This document shows positions 26,401-35,774 of a stretch of DNA of 64,000 nucleotides, in pieces. Source of the DNA: Sphingobacterium micropteri (GTDB taxonomy: Bacteria > Bacteroidota > Bacteroidia > Sphingobacteriales > Sphingobacteriaceae); NCBI RefSeq assembly GCF_014692515.1, contig NZ_JACOIK010000002.1:310001-374000 (forward strand), given 5' to 3'. The first letter of the stretch is position 1; every line of letters begins with the position of its first letter. A program made the position numbers and the translations under genes. Under the pieces are notes generated by a model. It ran no database searches and had not been told where the DNA came from. It was given only the letters and a program-made list of their open reading frames with translations.

Positions 26401-26639
26401 TAAGTACGTGGTGGATGCGTGATGGACGTTTTATACGATTGAAATCTTTAGAATTTGGGTACACCTTAAACCCAAATTTTAGTCGACGTCTGTATTTGAG
26501 TAACGCGCGTATATATCTCAATGGATTAAACCTCTTTACGTGGGCGCCTTTTAAAATATGGGATCCGGAATTGGGAGGACAGGGGTTCAATTATCCAATT
26601 CAAAAAGTGTTTAATGTCGGTGTAAATGTTACATTTTAA
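23421..26639 (+). CDS. SusC-like TonB-dependent glycan transporter
   Basis: The 1072-residue protein has a signal peptide (about 1-30), a carboxypeptidase-regulatory-like domain (about 35-115) and a plug with EVVVTALGQ, FFIRGVTTFG and FSILKDASATALYGARGGNGV. A 22-strand barrel ends at VGVNVTF. No STN domain is present, unlike the SusC at 11117, so it is not expected to signal to an anti-sigma factor; control more likely runs through the GntR protein. It starts the main operon and imports oligosaccharides with the SusD encoded 12 bp downstream. Confidence 0.95.
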   Translation: MNNGNTHFLISGLKLCLFLMCLATMEGVFAQEQTKTIAGTVTDSLGVGLPGISISAQDNPRIGTRTDVNGKYVLDVRAGTILRFSNVGFVDRLVTVQADQDIVNVMLEESNTGIDEVVVTALGQRQRREAIVGSVSTVQPGNLKIPASNLTNALAGQVAGVIGYQRSGQPGQDNSNFFIRGVTTFGYKKDPLILIDNVEMGASDLARLQVDDIESFSILKDASATALYGARGGNGVILISTKSGKEGTARIGVRLEQSSSRSAFMPKVADPITYMRLYNQASIGREPLNGEPFSENKIYETQATLDGAPGSNPYVYPAVDWLGLLFKDATSTQRANLNVSGGGGVARYYVAASYNLDNGIMRQDSRNVGQTNVKFQNYQLRANVNIDLSKNTELVVRLSGNFNDYHGPRAADGGFSTDLYNVAIHTSPVLFPAYYEPDEANKDVQHILFGNVGGTGNNSILYNNPYAQLLMGHKNSVESRLSAQLELNQKLNFLTQGLNFRSIFNTNRYAYFDSQRQYSPYYYNVGSYDKPSDTYVLNWLNSYPTGNNVAREYLDYNPGRSDQNSFFYFQASLDYNRSFDKNNISATLIGTAQENRYSNANSLFNSLPYRNMGLAGRLTYNYDNRYFIETNFGYNGSERFSRNNRFGFFPTIGASWVISNEDFWSPIAEVVNKMKLRASYGLVGNDAISDRRFFYLSDVNLNGGGNYASFGTNNYTRNGVFINNYENLDVTWETSRQANFGVEFSLFNRLDVIAEYYNNFKYNILMNRASVPSTLGLESGISANLGEVRSQGVDLSLDYRHNFGNGFSAAVRSNFTFANNKYVKYEEPEWPFSYQRLTGQGLGRRVGYIAERLFVDDEEARNSPQQIFSTNGYAPRGGDIKYRDLNGDGRIDGDDRTSIGFSQDPEIVYGFGLSTSYKNFDLSGFFQGQARASFFMDPERVSPFVPSPDPYIGGHTQLLEAFANDHWSEENQNLYATYPRMSVTHAQLENNRQISTWWMRDGRFIRLKSLEFGYTLNPNFSRRLYLSNARIYLNGLNLFTWAPFKIWDPELGGQGFNYPIQKVFNVGVNVTF

Positions 26640-26651
26640 TTACGTAATAAA

Positions 26652-28568
26652 ATGAAAAAATTAGTCGTAAAAATCGGCGTGTTTTGCTGTGTGTTGAATA
26701 TGTTATCCTGCAATGATTTTTTAGCGGTGACACCTGACAACGTGGGCACAATAGACCACGCCTTTCGCAATAGAAATGAAGCGGAAAATTACCTTTTTTC
26801 GTGTTACGCATATCTCCAGCGGGCCGCAAATCTGGCAACCGATCCGGCTTTTACTACATCTGGAGAACTAATCTACCCAAATAATCTGATTGACTATTTA
26901 GGTTTTAATAGGGGGGGATTCAATGTGCTTAGAGGATTTCAATCTGCAGCTAGTCCCGCTCTAAATACTTGGAACGGAGAAAACGGCAGCTATAACTTCT
27001 TCCGTTCCATCCGTCTCTGTAACAATCTGATGGACAATATCGATAAACCCATAGACTTAACTGAAGCGGAAAAGCGACGCTGGATAGCAGAAGCCAAATT
27101 CTTAAAGGCCTATTATCATTTCTATTTAATGCGTATGTATGGCCCCATACCGTTAATGAAAGAAAATCTTCCGATTAATAGTACAACTGAAGAAGTTCGT
27201 GTCTATCGCAATTCAGTCGACGAAGTAGTCGAATATATTGTAGAGCTTTTGGAAGAAGCCATTCCTGATTTACCCGAATCTATTCAGAACATCAATAGTG
27301 AATTGGGAAGGGCAACTAAAGTAATTGCATTGGGATTAAAAGCAGATGTGTTAATGACGGCAGCTAGTCCGCTTTTCAATGGAAATCCAGATTATGCACA
27401 AATAACGGATAACACAGGGAAATTCCTCTTTTCACAAGTATTTGACAATGAAAAATGGAAGATTGCAGCAGACGCTTGTTTGGCTGCAATACAGGAAAGC
27501 GAACAGCTACAACTGCGGTTATATACATTTGTTAATCCGCCTAATATTGGGACGTTATCCGATTCGTTACGTACCGTATTGAGTATACAAAATTCTGTGA
27601 CAGAACGCTGGGATCAGAACCCGGAATTTATTTGGCCGAACGCACCTAGCTCTGGATACCAAGGTTTTGCTACGCCCCGCTTGACGGCTTTAGCGGTTAA
27701 TAACGCGTGGTCTAATCCAGGAACGTTCTCTGCACCGATTAGTATGCAGGAATTGTTTTATTCAGATAAGGGTGTTCCTATTAACGAAGATAGAACTTGG
27801 GACTATGGTGGAAGGTACAGTCTCAAAACTGCTGAGGCAGAAGATCGATTCTTCGTTAAGGAAGGGTATACGACAGTTAAAGCACATTTTGGACGGGAAG
27901 CTAGATTTTATGCAAGCCTCGCCTTTGATGGAGGTGTCTGGTTTGGCAATGACGTATACAATCAGGAAAATGCTTATTTCGTGCAAGCCCGCGGAACCGC
28001 TGCATTTGCCGGGCCAAAAGATATGGTTCGTTTAAATATAACGGGATATTGGCCAAAAAAATTGGTGCATTACCAATCGGTTTACGACGATGGTTTTAGA
28101 CAGGTTGAATTCCATTTACCCATTATCCGTCTGGCTGGACTTTATTTGTGGTATGCGGAAGCGCTGAATGAGTATTATGGTCCCACTAACGAGGAAATAT
28201 TCCTCTATTTGGATGCGGTAAGAGAGCGTGCCGGATTAGAAGGGGTAAGGGAAGCTTGGACAAAATATTCTCGAATTCCTAATAAACCCAATACTAAGGA
28301 AGGTTTGAGAAGTATCATTCATCAAGAACGTCGTATTGAGCTTTGTTTCGAAGCTCGTGCAGGTTGGGATTTAAGGCGCTGGAAAGAAATGCAAGAGGCT
28401 CTTAGTGAACCTTTTCAGGGATGGAGCATTTATCAAGGTCAAGCGGAAAATTATTATAGGCCAGTTACCCAGTTTATGCCAATTTTTGGGCTGAAAGATT
28501 ATTTATGGCCCATTAAAAGCTATGATTTAATACAAAATCCTAATCTTGTACAAAACCCATATTGGTAG
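26652..28568 (+). CDS. SusD-like glycan-binding lipoprotein
   Basis: A 638-residue SusD/RagB protein with lipobox LSC (Cys20) and the CNDFLAVTPDNVGTIDHAF opening. Family blocks include WIAEAKFLKAYYHFYLMRMYGPIPLM (split at about 139 and 155) and the C-terminal LRSIIHQERRIELCFEARAGWDLRRW. It is longer than average, with extra loops between about 200 and 440, as in SusD proteins for branched glycans. It works as the surface lid of the preceding SusC. Its stop is followed 20 bp later by the start chosen for the next lipoprotein. Confidence 0.95.
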   Translation: MKKLVVKIGVFCCVLNMLSCNDFLAVTPDNVGTIDHAFRNRNEAENYLFSCYAYLQRAANLATDPAFTTSGELIYPNNLIDYLGFNRGGFNVLRGFQSAASPALNTWNGENGSYNFFRSIRLCNNLMDNIDKPIDLTEAEKRRWIAEAKFLKAYYHFYLMRMYGPIPLMKENLPINSTTEEVRVYRNSVDEVVEYIVELLEEAIPDLPESIQNINSELGRATKVIALGLKADVLMTAASPLFNGNPDYAQITDNTGKFLFSQVFDNEKWKIAADACLAAIQESEQLQLRLYTFVNPPNIGTLSDSLRTVLSIQNSVTERWDQNPEFIWPNAPSSGYQGFATPRLTALAVNNAWSNPGTFSAPISMQELFYSDKGVPINEDRTWDYGGRYSLKTAEAEDRFFVKEGYTTVKAHFGREARFYASLAFDGGVWFGNDVYNQENAYFVQARGTAAFAGPKDMVRLNITGYWPKKLVHYQSVYDDGFRQVEFHLPIIRLAGLYLWYAEALNEYYGPTNEEIFLYLDAVRERAGLEGVREAWTKYSRIPNKPNTKEGLRSIIHQERRIELCFEARAGWDLRRWKEMQEALSEPFQGWSIYQGQAENYYRPVTQFMPIFGLKDYLWPIKSYDLIQNPNLVQNPYW

Positions 28569-28588
28569 GACTTAAAAACTTAAAAGAA

Positions 28589-29833
28589 ATGGAATTTATA
28601 TTATATAATAAAATAAAAAGCATTTATCTGCTTGCTTTCATCTGTTTAATCAATTTTCAGGGGTGCGAAGAAATAACAAATTACAACGAGATTATTTCAG
28701 CTGATAAGACGAAACCAGAGAACGTAAAGGATGTACGTGTTGAAAATTTTAACGGAGGCAGTCGTATTCTTTATACGTTGCCAAATTCTGATAATATCCT
28801 GTATGTTCAGGCAAAATATACCATTCGAGATGGCGTTAACAGAGAGACAAAATCAAGTTATTATACCGATACTGTTATCGTAGACGGTTTTGCCGAAAGT
28901 AAAGAATATGACGTAACCCTCACGGTAGTATCGCGCGCCAACGTATCTTCAGATCCTCTTACCGTAAAAGTACATCCCGATGAACCTTATTATAAATTAA
29001 TAAAAAGAGAACTTACAACACGCGAAGACTTCGGGGGGATAAATATTCGGACGCTTAATCCCGACAGGCAGTCTATCGGCATTATATTGCTGGCGTTGGA
29101 TTCTAACACAAATTCGCTGGCGATAAATGATCAGCATTTTAGCAAAGACGATATTATATCTTACTCCGTTAGGGGCCTTTCAGCAACTCCAAAAAGTTTG
29201 GGGGTTTATGTACAAGATAGATTTGGCAACCGTTCTGATACGACCTTACTTACGATAACCCCATTGCCAGAATTCTTGATGGATAAGTCAAAGTTCTTTA
29301 CCTATCGCCTAGCTTCTGACGCAGATCTTTACACCGATGGAGGCTGGAATGTAGACCGGCTGTGGGATAATAATACCGGTGAACCCGGATGGCATACGGA
29401 AGCATCGGCCAAAGGAATGCCTATTTTGGTGACCTTTGGTATGGGGGTAAAAGCTAAGCTAAGCAGGTTCGTCCTATGGAATAGACCAGGACAATATTCA
29501 TATAGCCATGGTAATCCGAGAATATTTTCTTTGTGGGGTTCGGATAAAGATTCGCCTCAGGATATTAAGTTGCCCATATCGGCTCCAGAAGGAGCGCAAG
29601 TAGGCGATTGGATCAATTTAGGGAACTTTAATTATCCCAATCCACCATCGGGCGCAGCGCCGACAGCTGTAACTGATTCGGACCGAGCTTTCGTAGCAGC
29701 AGGAGTAAATTTTGATGTGCCGATTTCAAGTCCTGCAATTCGTTATCTGAGATTGAATATTGCTGAAACGTGGTCTGGAGGCGAATTTGCTCATAGCCAG
29801 GAGATTTCAGTATATGGCACGGTTGAACAATAA
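28589..29833 (+). CDS. surface lipoprotein, DUF4959/DUF5126/DUF5000 type
   Basis: A 414-residue lipoprotein (FQGC lipobox near residue 26 from ATG 28589; the in-frame TTG at 28562 is less likely). The opening TKPENVKDVRVENFNGG is the DUF4959-type start, followed by a DUF5126-like middle. The C-terminal part with WNVDRLWDNNTGEPGWHTE and VLWNRPGQYSYSHGNPRIF looks like a discoidin-type DUF5000 fold. Such proteins follow susCD in many Bacteroidota loci and are taken as surface glycan-binding proteins. No catalytic site is apparent. Confidence 0.8.
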   Translation: MEFILYNKIKSIYLLAFICLINFQGCEEITNYNEIISADKTKPENVKDVRVENFNGGSRILYTLPNSDNILYVQAKYTIRDGVNRETKSSYYTDTVIVDGFAESKEYDVTLTVVSRANVSSDPLTVKVHPDEPYYKLIKRELTTREDFGGINIRTLNPDRQSIGIILLALDSNTNSLAINDQHFSKDDIISYSVRGLSATPKSLGVYVQDRFGNRSDTTLLTITPLPEFLMDKSKFFTYRLASDADLYTDGGWNVDRLWDNNTGEPGWHTEASAKGMPILVTFGMGVKAKLSRFVLWNRPGQYSYSHGNPRIFSLWGSDKDSPQDIKLPISAPEGAQVGDWINLGNFNYPNPPSGAAPTAVTDSDRAFVAAGVNFDVPISSPAIRYLRLNIAETWSGGEFAHSQEISVYGTVEQ

Positions 29834-29884
29834 AAGCACAGAAGTGGATGTAAGAATAACGGTATGTTAATAAAATTTAAAAAC

Positions 29885-31120
29885 ATGAAATGCAAAACTA
29901 ATATAGTTCGGTTACTGACGTTGCTGCTAGTGTTATACACATTGTCCTGTGATAATAAAGATACCGATTTTAGAGACTTTTTCGGGGATAAGGAAATTGT
30001 TTATCCTGGAGTCGCAACAAAAATCATCAGCAAGAGCGGGAAAAACCGAGTCGCTATTGAATTTACACCAAGTCCCGATCCGTCGATTACTAAATATTTG
30101 GTTTTTTGGAACAATAAGAGAGATTCTTTGGTTTTTCCTGCAGTCGAACCAGATGCCGAAAACCGGATGACCTTATATGTTCCCAATTTGGACGAGTATA
30201 CCTATTCATTTATGATTTACTCTGTTGATGATAAAGGTAATCGGTCAATACCGCTTGAAATCAATAATGTTAAAGTATTCGGAGGAATATATGAGAGAGG
30301 TTTGCTTAACCGTGCCTATAATGTAGATAATCCGTACACGTATGATTATGAAAACCATTTGGTTACTTTGAATTTTTTGCCTACGGACACCTTGGATGGT
30401 TTTAATGTAGGAACGATGATACGTTATCAGACAAACCAGGGACACACAATAGAAAAAGAACTGTCTTCTAATCAGAACAATATTGTATTACCTGATTTTA
30501 AGCATGGCACAGAAATAACTTATCGTTCTTCTTATATTCCTGAAAGAAATGCGCTGGATACTTTCGCTGTTGTAGAATATGATACTTATGCCGCGATATA
30601 CGCCTTATTTGAATGTGATAAAAGCATTTTTGCAGAAGTAAATTTACCTTTTGATGTGGGAATCTATAACGGCGATCAATGTCCAGTAAGCAAGTTATGG
30701 GATGGAAGTGTCGGACCGCAAGGCTATCCTAATATTTTTCACTCTGCTGACGGAAGTAAAATGCCGCAGGCTATCACCCTGGATCTAGGTAGAGTGTATA
30801 CCAATCTTGCAGTGCTGGAAGAAACAGGAAGAGATTGTTGTGGTAATCCACTGCGCTTTGAGGTATGGGGAATCGATGATATTACCGACGCAGCCCCCAC
30901 AGTTGATCCCGCTGATGCGGCGTGGGCGCAACAATCTATAGACAAAGGCTGGACACTACTGAGGGACGTGATCCGTACAGATAATGGCAGTGCTGCCATG
31001 CGGTTTGATCTGATGGAGAATCCTCCGCCTGTACGCTATATTCGTATTCGAATTAAACAGGTAGATGGTGGTGGAAATACCAGCAATATGAGTGAACTGA
31101 CATTTTGGAATAAGGAATAG
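29885..31120 (+). CDS. surface lipoprotein, DUF4998-like with discoidin-like C-domain
   Basis: A 411-residue lipoprotein when started at ATG 29885, which puts LSC directly after a compact signal peptide; ATG 29864 would add seven residues. The N-terminal half (about 30-220) has two fibronectin-like beta-domains of the DUF4998 type. The C-terminal part (about 255-411) has VSKLWDGSVGPQGYPNIFH, ITLDLGRVY and VRYIRIRIKQ, as in F5/8-type-C-like domains. It is probably a second surface glycan-binding protein of this locus, parallel to the one encoded just upstream. The specific ligand cannot be read. Confidence 0.78.
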   Translation: MKCKTNIVRLLTLLLVLYTLSCDNKDTDFRDFFGDKEIVYPGVATKIISKSGKNRVAIEFTPSPDPSITKYLVFWNNKRDSLVFPAVEPDAENRMTLYVPNLDEYTYSFMIYSVDDKGNRSIPLEINNVKVFGGIYERGLLNRAYNVDNPYTYDYENHLVTLNFLPTDTLDGFNVGTMIRYQTNQGHTIEKELSSNQNNIVLPDFKHGTEITYRSSYIPERNALDTFAVVEYDTYAAIYALFECDKSIFAEVNLPFDVGIYNGDQCPVSKLWDGSVGPQGYPNIFHSADGSKMPQAITLDLGRVYTNLAVLEETGRDCCGNPLRFEVWGIDDITDAAPTVDPADAAWAQQSIDKGWTLLRDVIRTDNGSAAMRFDLMENPPPVRYIRIRIKQVDGGGNTSNMSELTFWNKE

Positions 31121-31148
31121 AAGCAGATAATAATTTTTGAACATTAAC

Positions 31149-33446
31149 ATGATAATGAGAATCAGTTTAGTTTTAATTTGTATAGGATGGTTGGTAATCG
31201 TAAAGGCGTATGGCCAACAAGAAAAAGAGGTGCGTTTGACATCCTATGTTAATCCTTTTATTGGTACTGGGCCTGTCGACGGTAATAGTCTTTCAGGTAA
31301 TAATTATCCTGGCGCAACTGTTCCATTTGGTATGGTGCAGCTGAGTCCTGATACGAAAGATATCCCCGATTGGAATGCGGCGTCAGGGTATGACTATAAC
31401 GACCCTACGATTGCCGGATTCAGTCATACACATCTGAGTGGTACAGGCGTTGCGGAATTCTTTGATCTACTTGTCATGCCAATGACAGGAGAGCGACATA
31501 CCCAAGCAGGTGATGTAAATGATTCATCAACAGGATATCGTTCGAAATTCTCGCATGATAAAGAACAGGCAAAGCCGGGATATTATAAAGTTCAGCTTTT
31601 GGATTATGATATTACTGCCGAATTAACGGCAACGACACGGGCTGGTTTTCATCGATATACCTTTCCGGAACAGACACATGAAGGGTATATCTTGCTAGAT
31701 CTCAATCACACCCTTAATAAAGGCGCATGGGGTACCAAAATTATCCAGTCACAGATTCGTGTGTTAAATGACCATACTATTGAGGGATTTAGAGTACTAA
31801 CTGGCTGGGCGAAGATGAGAAAGGTCTATTTTCGGGCTGAGTTCTCTAAGCCTATTGTTAGGAATCTAATCATAGATGGTGAATATGAATATGAGAACGA
31901 ACGTGTCGTAAACGGGAATAATTTACGTGCCATATTTGATTTTGACGTAACGGATGGGCAACCGGTACTAATGAAAATTGGTTTATCTCCCGTCAGTACA
32001 GCTAACGCACAGGAAAACCTGAGTTCCGAGATAGCAGATTGGAATTTTGATGGCATCGTAGCCGCGGCGGATGCACTTTGGGAAAAAGAATTACGCAAAA
32101 TTGTGGTCGAAGGATCTGAAAAAAAGAAAACGGTATTCTATACGAGTCTTTATCATGCTTTTCTTCAGCCAAATTTGATGTCAGATGCAAACGGTGATTA
32201 CGTAGCAACCGATTATGTAACCAGAAATAATAAGGAAGCTCCGTTTTATTCTACGTTTTCGCTATGGGACACCTATAGAGCAGCGCATCCTCTTTACACC
32301 ATCGTGCAGCAGAGACGAAGTACTGATTTCGTAAATAGTTTGCTGTCTCAGTATGATGCTTATGGTTATCTGCCTATTTGGCAATTGTGGGGTCAGGAGA
32401 ACTATTGCATGATCGGTAATCATGCTATACCGGTTATAGTCGATGCAATCTTTAAAGGTCTACCAGGTATTGATATTGAAAGAGCTTATGAGGCGGTTAA
32501 AAATTCTTCGGTGACTACACACTTAAATTCACCATTTAAGTTATGGGACCAATACCAATATATGCCAGAAGATTTACAGACGCAATCGGTGTCAATTACA
32601 TTGGAAATGGCATATGACGACTGGTGTGTGGCACAGTTAGCAAAGAAATTGGGAAAGACGTCAGATTATGAATATTTTACGAAACGTTCCTTATATTATA
32701 AAAATATCTATGATACAAAAAGTGCCTTTTTTAGAGGAAAGAACTCCGATGGAAAATGGCTTGAGCCTTTTGATCCACTTGAATATGGAGCAAATGGAGG
32801 AAACCCCTTTACGGAAGGCAATGCCTGGCAATATTTTTGGTATGTGCCGCATGACATTGAAGGGTTAATTGAATTAACAGGAGGGAAAAGCAACTTTAGC
32901 CAAAAATTAGATACCTTTTTTACGTTGGAGACAGCAGCCGATGCGACTAATCATAACGCCTCTGGGTTTATAGGCCAATATGCGCATGGTAATGAACCTA
33001 GTCATCATGTAAGTTATCTGTATAATTATGTTGGGCAACCATGGAAGACGCAACATTATGTTTCGGAGATTGTAAATCGCTTGTATACTGATAATCATGC
33101 TGGCTATCCCGGAAATGAAGATTGTGGACAGATGTCCTCCTGGTACGTGTTCAGTGCATTAGGTTTCTATCCAGTGAATCCCGCGGATGGCGTTTACGCC
33201 ATCGGATCTCCCTTTTTTAGCGAGGCAACAATACAGTTGGAGAATGGAAATAGATTCCGTATTAAAACTAAGAAAAAGTCTGAGGAAGATATTTATATTC
33301 AGTCTGCGAAATTGAATGGTAAACCACTTAATGTTCCTTTTTTAAAGCATGAGAATATCATAAAAGGAGGCGAACTTGAATTTATATTAGGGAAATCCCC
33401 CAATAAGAAATGGGGTACTTCACCTATAACAAGAAGTTTATATTAA
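31149..33446 (+). CDS. GH92 alpha-mannosidase
   Basis: A 765-residue exported enzyme starting at ATG 31149 (TTG 31137 and ATG 31155 are alternatives). The opening YVNPFIGTGPVDGNSLSGN and TVPFGMVQLSPDT, followed by SGYDYNDPTIAGFSHTHLSGTG, are diagnostic of GH92. The acid-carrying EGNAWQYFWYVPHD and the base motif GNEDCGQMSSWYVFSALGF (655 onward) are both intact. GH92 enzymes are calcium-dependent inverting exo-alpha-mannosidases. In this operon it would remove terminal alpha-mannose from the target glycan. The 132-bp gap behind it is the largest inside the operon. Confidence 0.93.
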   Translation: MIMRISLVLICIGWLVIVKAYGQQEKEVRLTSYVNPFIGTGPVDGNSLSGNNYPGATVPFGMVQLSPDTKDIPDWNAASGYDYNDPTIAGFSHTHLSGTGVAEFFDLLVMPMTGERHTQAGDVNDSSTGYRSKFSHDKEQAKPGYYKVQLLDYDITAELTATTRAGFHRYTFPEQTHEGYILLDLNHTLNKGAWGTKIIQSQIRVLNDHTIEGFRVLTGWAKMRKVYFRAEFSKPIVRNLIIDGEYEYENERVVNGNNLRAIFDFDVTDGQPVLMKIGLSPVSTANAQENLSSEIADWNFDGIVAAADALWEKELRKIVVEGSEKKKTVFYTSLYHAFLQPNLMSDANGDYVATDYVTRNNKEAPFYSTFSLWDTYRAAHPLYTIVQQRRSTDFVNSLLSQYDAYGYLPIWQLWGQENYCMIGNHAIPVIVDAIFKGLPGIDIERAYEAVKNSSVTTHLNSPFKLWDQYQYMPEDLQTQSVSITLEMAYDDWCVAQLAKKLGKTSDYEYFTKRSLYYKNIYDTKSAFFRGKNSDGKWLEPFDPLEYGANGGNPFTEGNAWQYFWYVPHDIEGLIELTGGKSNFSQKLDTFFTLETAADATNHNASGFIGQYAHGNEPSHHVSYLYNYVGQPWKTQHYVSEIVNRLYTDNHAGYPGNEDCGQMSSWYVFSALGFYPVNPADGVYAIGSPFFSEATIQLENGNRFRIKTKKKSEEDIYIQSAKLNGKPLNVPFLKHENIIKGGELEFILGKSPNKKWGTSPITRSLY

Positions 33447-33578
33447 AATTTAAAAAAATAACTTTTTACGTGTTTTTTGGATGAGGAATAGTACAGCGCA
33501 GTATACTTTAACGCCATTGGGAAACACTTATAAATTTAAAGTAATTATTTTGAACAAATACTAGAGCGTTCGTATATC

Positions 33579-35750
33579 ATGAAAATAAAAAAAATAGCTA
33601 TCCTTTTAATTTTTTTGTGGACCTGCACGACAACTGCACAACCTTTTAATGCATTAACACTTTGGGATGACAAACCTGCTAAGGATTGGATGACACAATA
33701 TTATCCTATCGGTAACGGACGATTAGGTGCCATGTTATCTGGTGGAGTGACGCAAGACCATATTCAATTTAATGAACAATCTTTATGGACAGGCGACGAA
33801 CAGGAAACAGGTGCCTATCAAGCTTTTGGTGATGTTTTTATAGATTTTGATGAACAATCTTCCGACGGGCAAGGTTACCGACGATCATTGAACCTTCGGG
33901 AGGCAAGTCACCATGTAAAATACCAGTCGAATGGCCAGACCTTTCAACGCTGCGGTTTTGCTAATCATCCTGATAATGTATTGGTGTTCACGTATAAAGC
34001 TAATGCCAAAGGCGCCTATTCCGGACGCATCCGATTAATCGATGCCCACGGAGCTATCATCTCAGGCGATCACGATGCATTACACTTTAGCGGCCAGTTG
34101 GAAAATAAGCTCCGCTACGGAGCCTCGTTAAAAATAAAGCATGTCGGTGGAACGGTCGGGTTTCAAAAAGACGAAAATAACACGGTGAGTCTGGAATTTA
34201 AAGCTGTAGATTCCTTCACACTCTATCTCGTTGCGGCCACTGATTATAGTCCATTACGAAGTAACAATTGGAGAGCTGGAGATCCAGTTATCAAAAATAA
34301 ACGAACACTGGATAACATCCTTAAAAAATCGGATGAACAGCTTTTTAAAGCGCATGTAGCGGATTATCAAGCCCTTTTTAACCGGTTTAGTCTATCTATT
34401 GGCAAACGGAACAAGAAAAATAATATCAAAACCACCGTACAACGCATTATCGACTATAAAAAGGAGACCGACCCAAGTTTAGAGACACTGCTCCTACAAT
34501 ATGGGCGATACTTATTGATCAGCTCATCCAGAAAAGGCGGACTACCGGCCAACTTACAGGGTTTATGGAACAATAGTAATACACCACCATGGCGATCGGA
34601 TTATCATTCCAACATCAATGTACAAATGAATTACTGGCCGGCAGAAGTAAGCAACCTTGCTGAATGTCACGTTCCTTATCTGGAGTATATCCAATCCATG
34701 CGCGAAGTAAAGAAACAAAATACACAGGTGGAATTCCCAGGTGTACGGGGTTGGACAGTGCGCACCGAAAATAACATTTTTGGCGGAGAAAGCTTTAGTT
34801 GGAACGCCCCAGGCAGTGCATGGTTTGCACAGGCGCTATGGGAACACTATGCTTTTAATCAGAATAAGGATTATCTTAAAAATTTTGCGTATCCCATCCT
34901 AAAAGAAATTTGCGAATTCTGGGACGACCACCTCAAGCGTCGTGACGACGGTACGGTAGTAGCTCCCAATGGTTGGTCGCCAGAGCATGGTCCTACGGAA
35001 GATGGCGTGAGCCACGATCAGCAAATTATCTATGACTTATTCACCAATTATGTAGAGGCTTGCGATTCTTTACGGATTGATCCCGAATATCGAAACCACA
35101 TTGCAACGCTACGAGATCAGCTATTGAAGCCTAAGATCGGCAGATGGGGGCAATTGCAGGAGTGGGAAACAGACCGCGACGATCCGGAAGATAAGCATAG
35201 ACATGTATCCCACCTTTTTGCACTACATCCCGGAAGACAGATTTCGGTTAACAATACACCTGAGCTTGCAGAGGCCGCCCGCGTCAGCCTTACGGCAAGA
35301 GGCGATGAGTCTACCGGCTGGTCCATGGCTTGGAAAATGAATTTTTGGGCAAGGCTTCAAGATGGTAACCATGCATACACCATTCTACATAACTTTATTA
35401 CGTTGGCTGCTAGCGAAGGTGTCGATTATGATAGCGGAGGAGGTGTATATGAAAATTTGCTTTGTGCACATCCGCCTTTCCAGATCGATGGCAACTTGGG
35501 TTACGTGGCAGGCGTGTGTGAAATGCTGGTACAAAGTCAAGAAGGCTTTATCGATCTTCTTCCTGCCGTTCCCGATCAATGGAAATCCGAGGGAAAAGTA
35601 TCCGGTCTCCGGGCTCGTGGTGATATCACTGTGGATATGACATGGAAAGATGGAAAAGTCGTGTCCTACCGATTGACTTCTTCCAACAAAAAGAACGTAA
35701 AGATCAAAATCAATGGCCATTTTAAAGACGTGATTGTTAGCCAACTGTAG
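33579..35750 (+). CDS. GH95 alpha-L-fucosidase/galactosidase, copy 1
   Basis: A 723-residue exported protein with the GH95 opening (LTLWDDKPAKDWMTQYYPIGNGRLGAM, split near residue 40) and FNEQSLWTG. The catalytic region shows SNINVQMNYWP with the N-x-N pair at N345/N347. SPEHG carries the presumed acid Glu and FQIDGNLG the presumed Asp. By comparison with AfcA of Bifidobacterium these are the expected inverting-mechanism residues. It should remove alpha-1,2-L-fucose or alpha-L-galactose. It is followed after 24 bp by a second, divergent GH95 with a changed N-x-N motif. A separate promoter may exist in the 132-bp gap upstream, but none matches the consensus well. Confidence 0.92.
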   Translation: MKIKKIAILLIFLWTCTTTAQPFNALTLWDDKPAKDWMTQYYPIGNGRLGAMLSGGVTQDHIQFNEQSLWTGDEQETGAYQAFGDVFIDFDEQSSDGQGYRRSLNLREASHHVKYQSNGQTFQRCGFANHPDNVLVFTYKANAKGAYSGRIRLIDAHGAIISGDHDALHFSGQLENKLRYGASLKIKHVGGTVGFQKDENNTVSLEFKAVDSFTLYLVAATDYSPLRSNNWRAGDPVIKNKRTLDNILKKSDEQLFKAHVADYQALFNRFSLSIGKRNKKNNIKTTVQRIIDYKKETDPSLETLLLQYGRYLLISSSRKGGLPANLQGLWNNSNTPPWRSDYHSNINVQMNYWPAEVSNLAECHVPYLEYIQSMREVKKQNTQVEFPGVRGWTVRTENNIFGGESFSWNAPGSAWFAQALWEHYAFNQNKDYLKNFAYPILKEICEFWDDHLKRRDDGTVVAPNGWSPEHGPTEDGVSHDQQIIYDLFTNYVEACDSLRIDPEYRNHIATLRDQLLKPKIGRWGQLQEWETDRDDPEDKHRHVSHLFALHPGRQISVNNTPELAEAARVSLTARGDESTGWSMAWKMNFWARLQDGNHAYTILHNFITLAASEGVDYDSGGGVYENLLCAHPPFQIDGNLGYVAGVCEMLVQSQEGFIDLLPAVPDQWKSEGKVSGLRARGDITVDMTWKDGKVVSYRLTSSNKKNVKIKINGHFKDVIVSQL

Positions 35751-35774
35751 TTTTTTATATTTAGTATATCTCAT

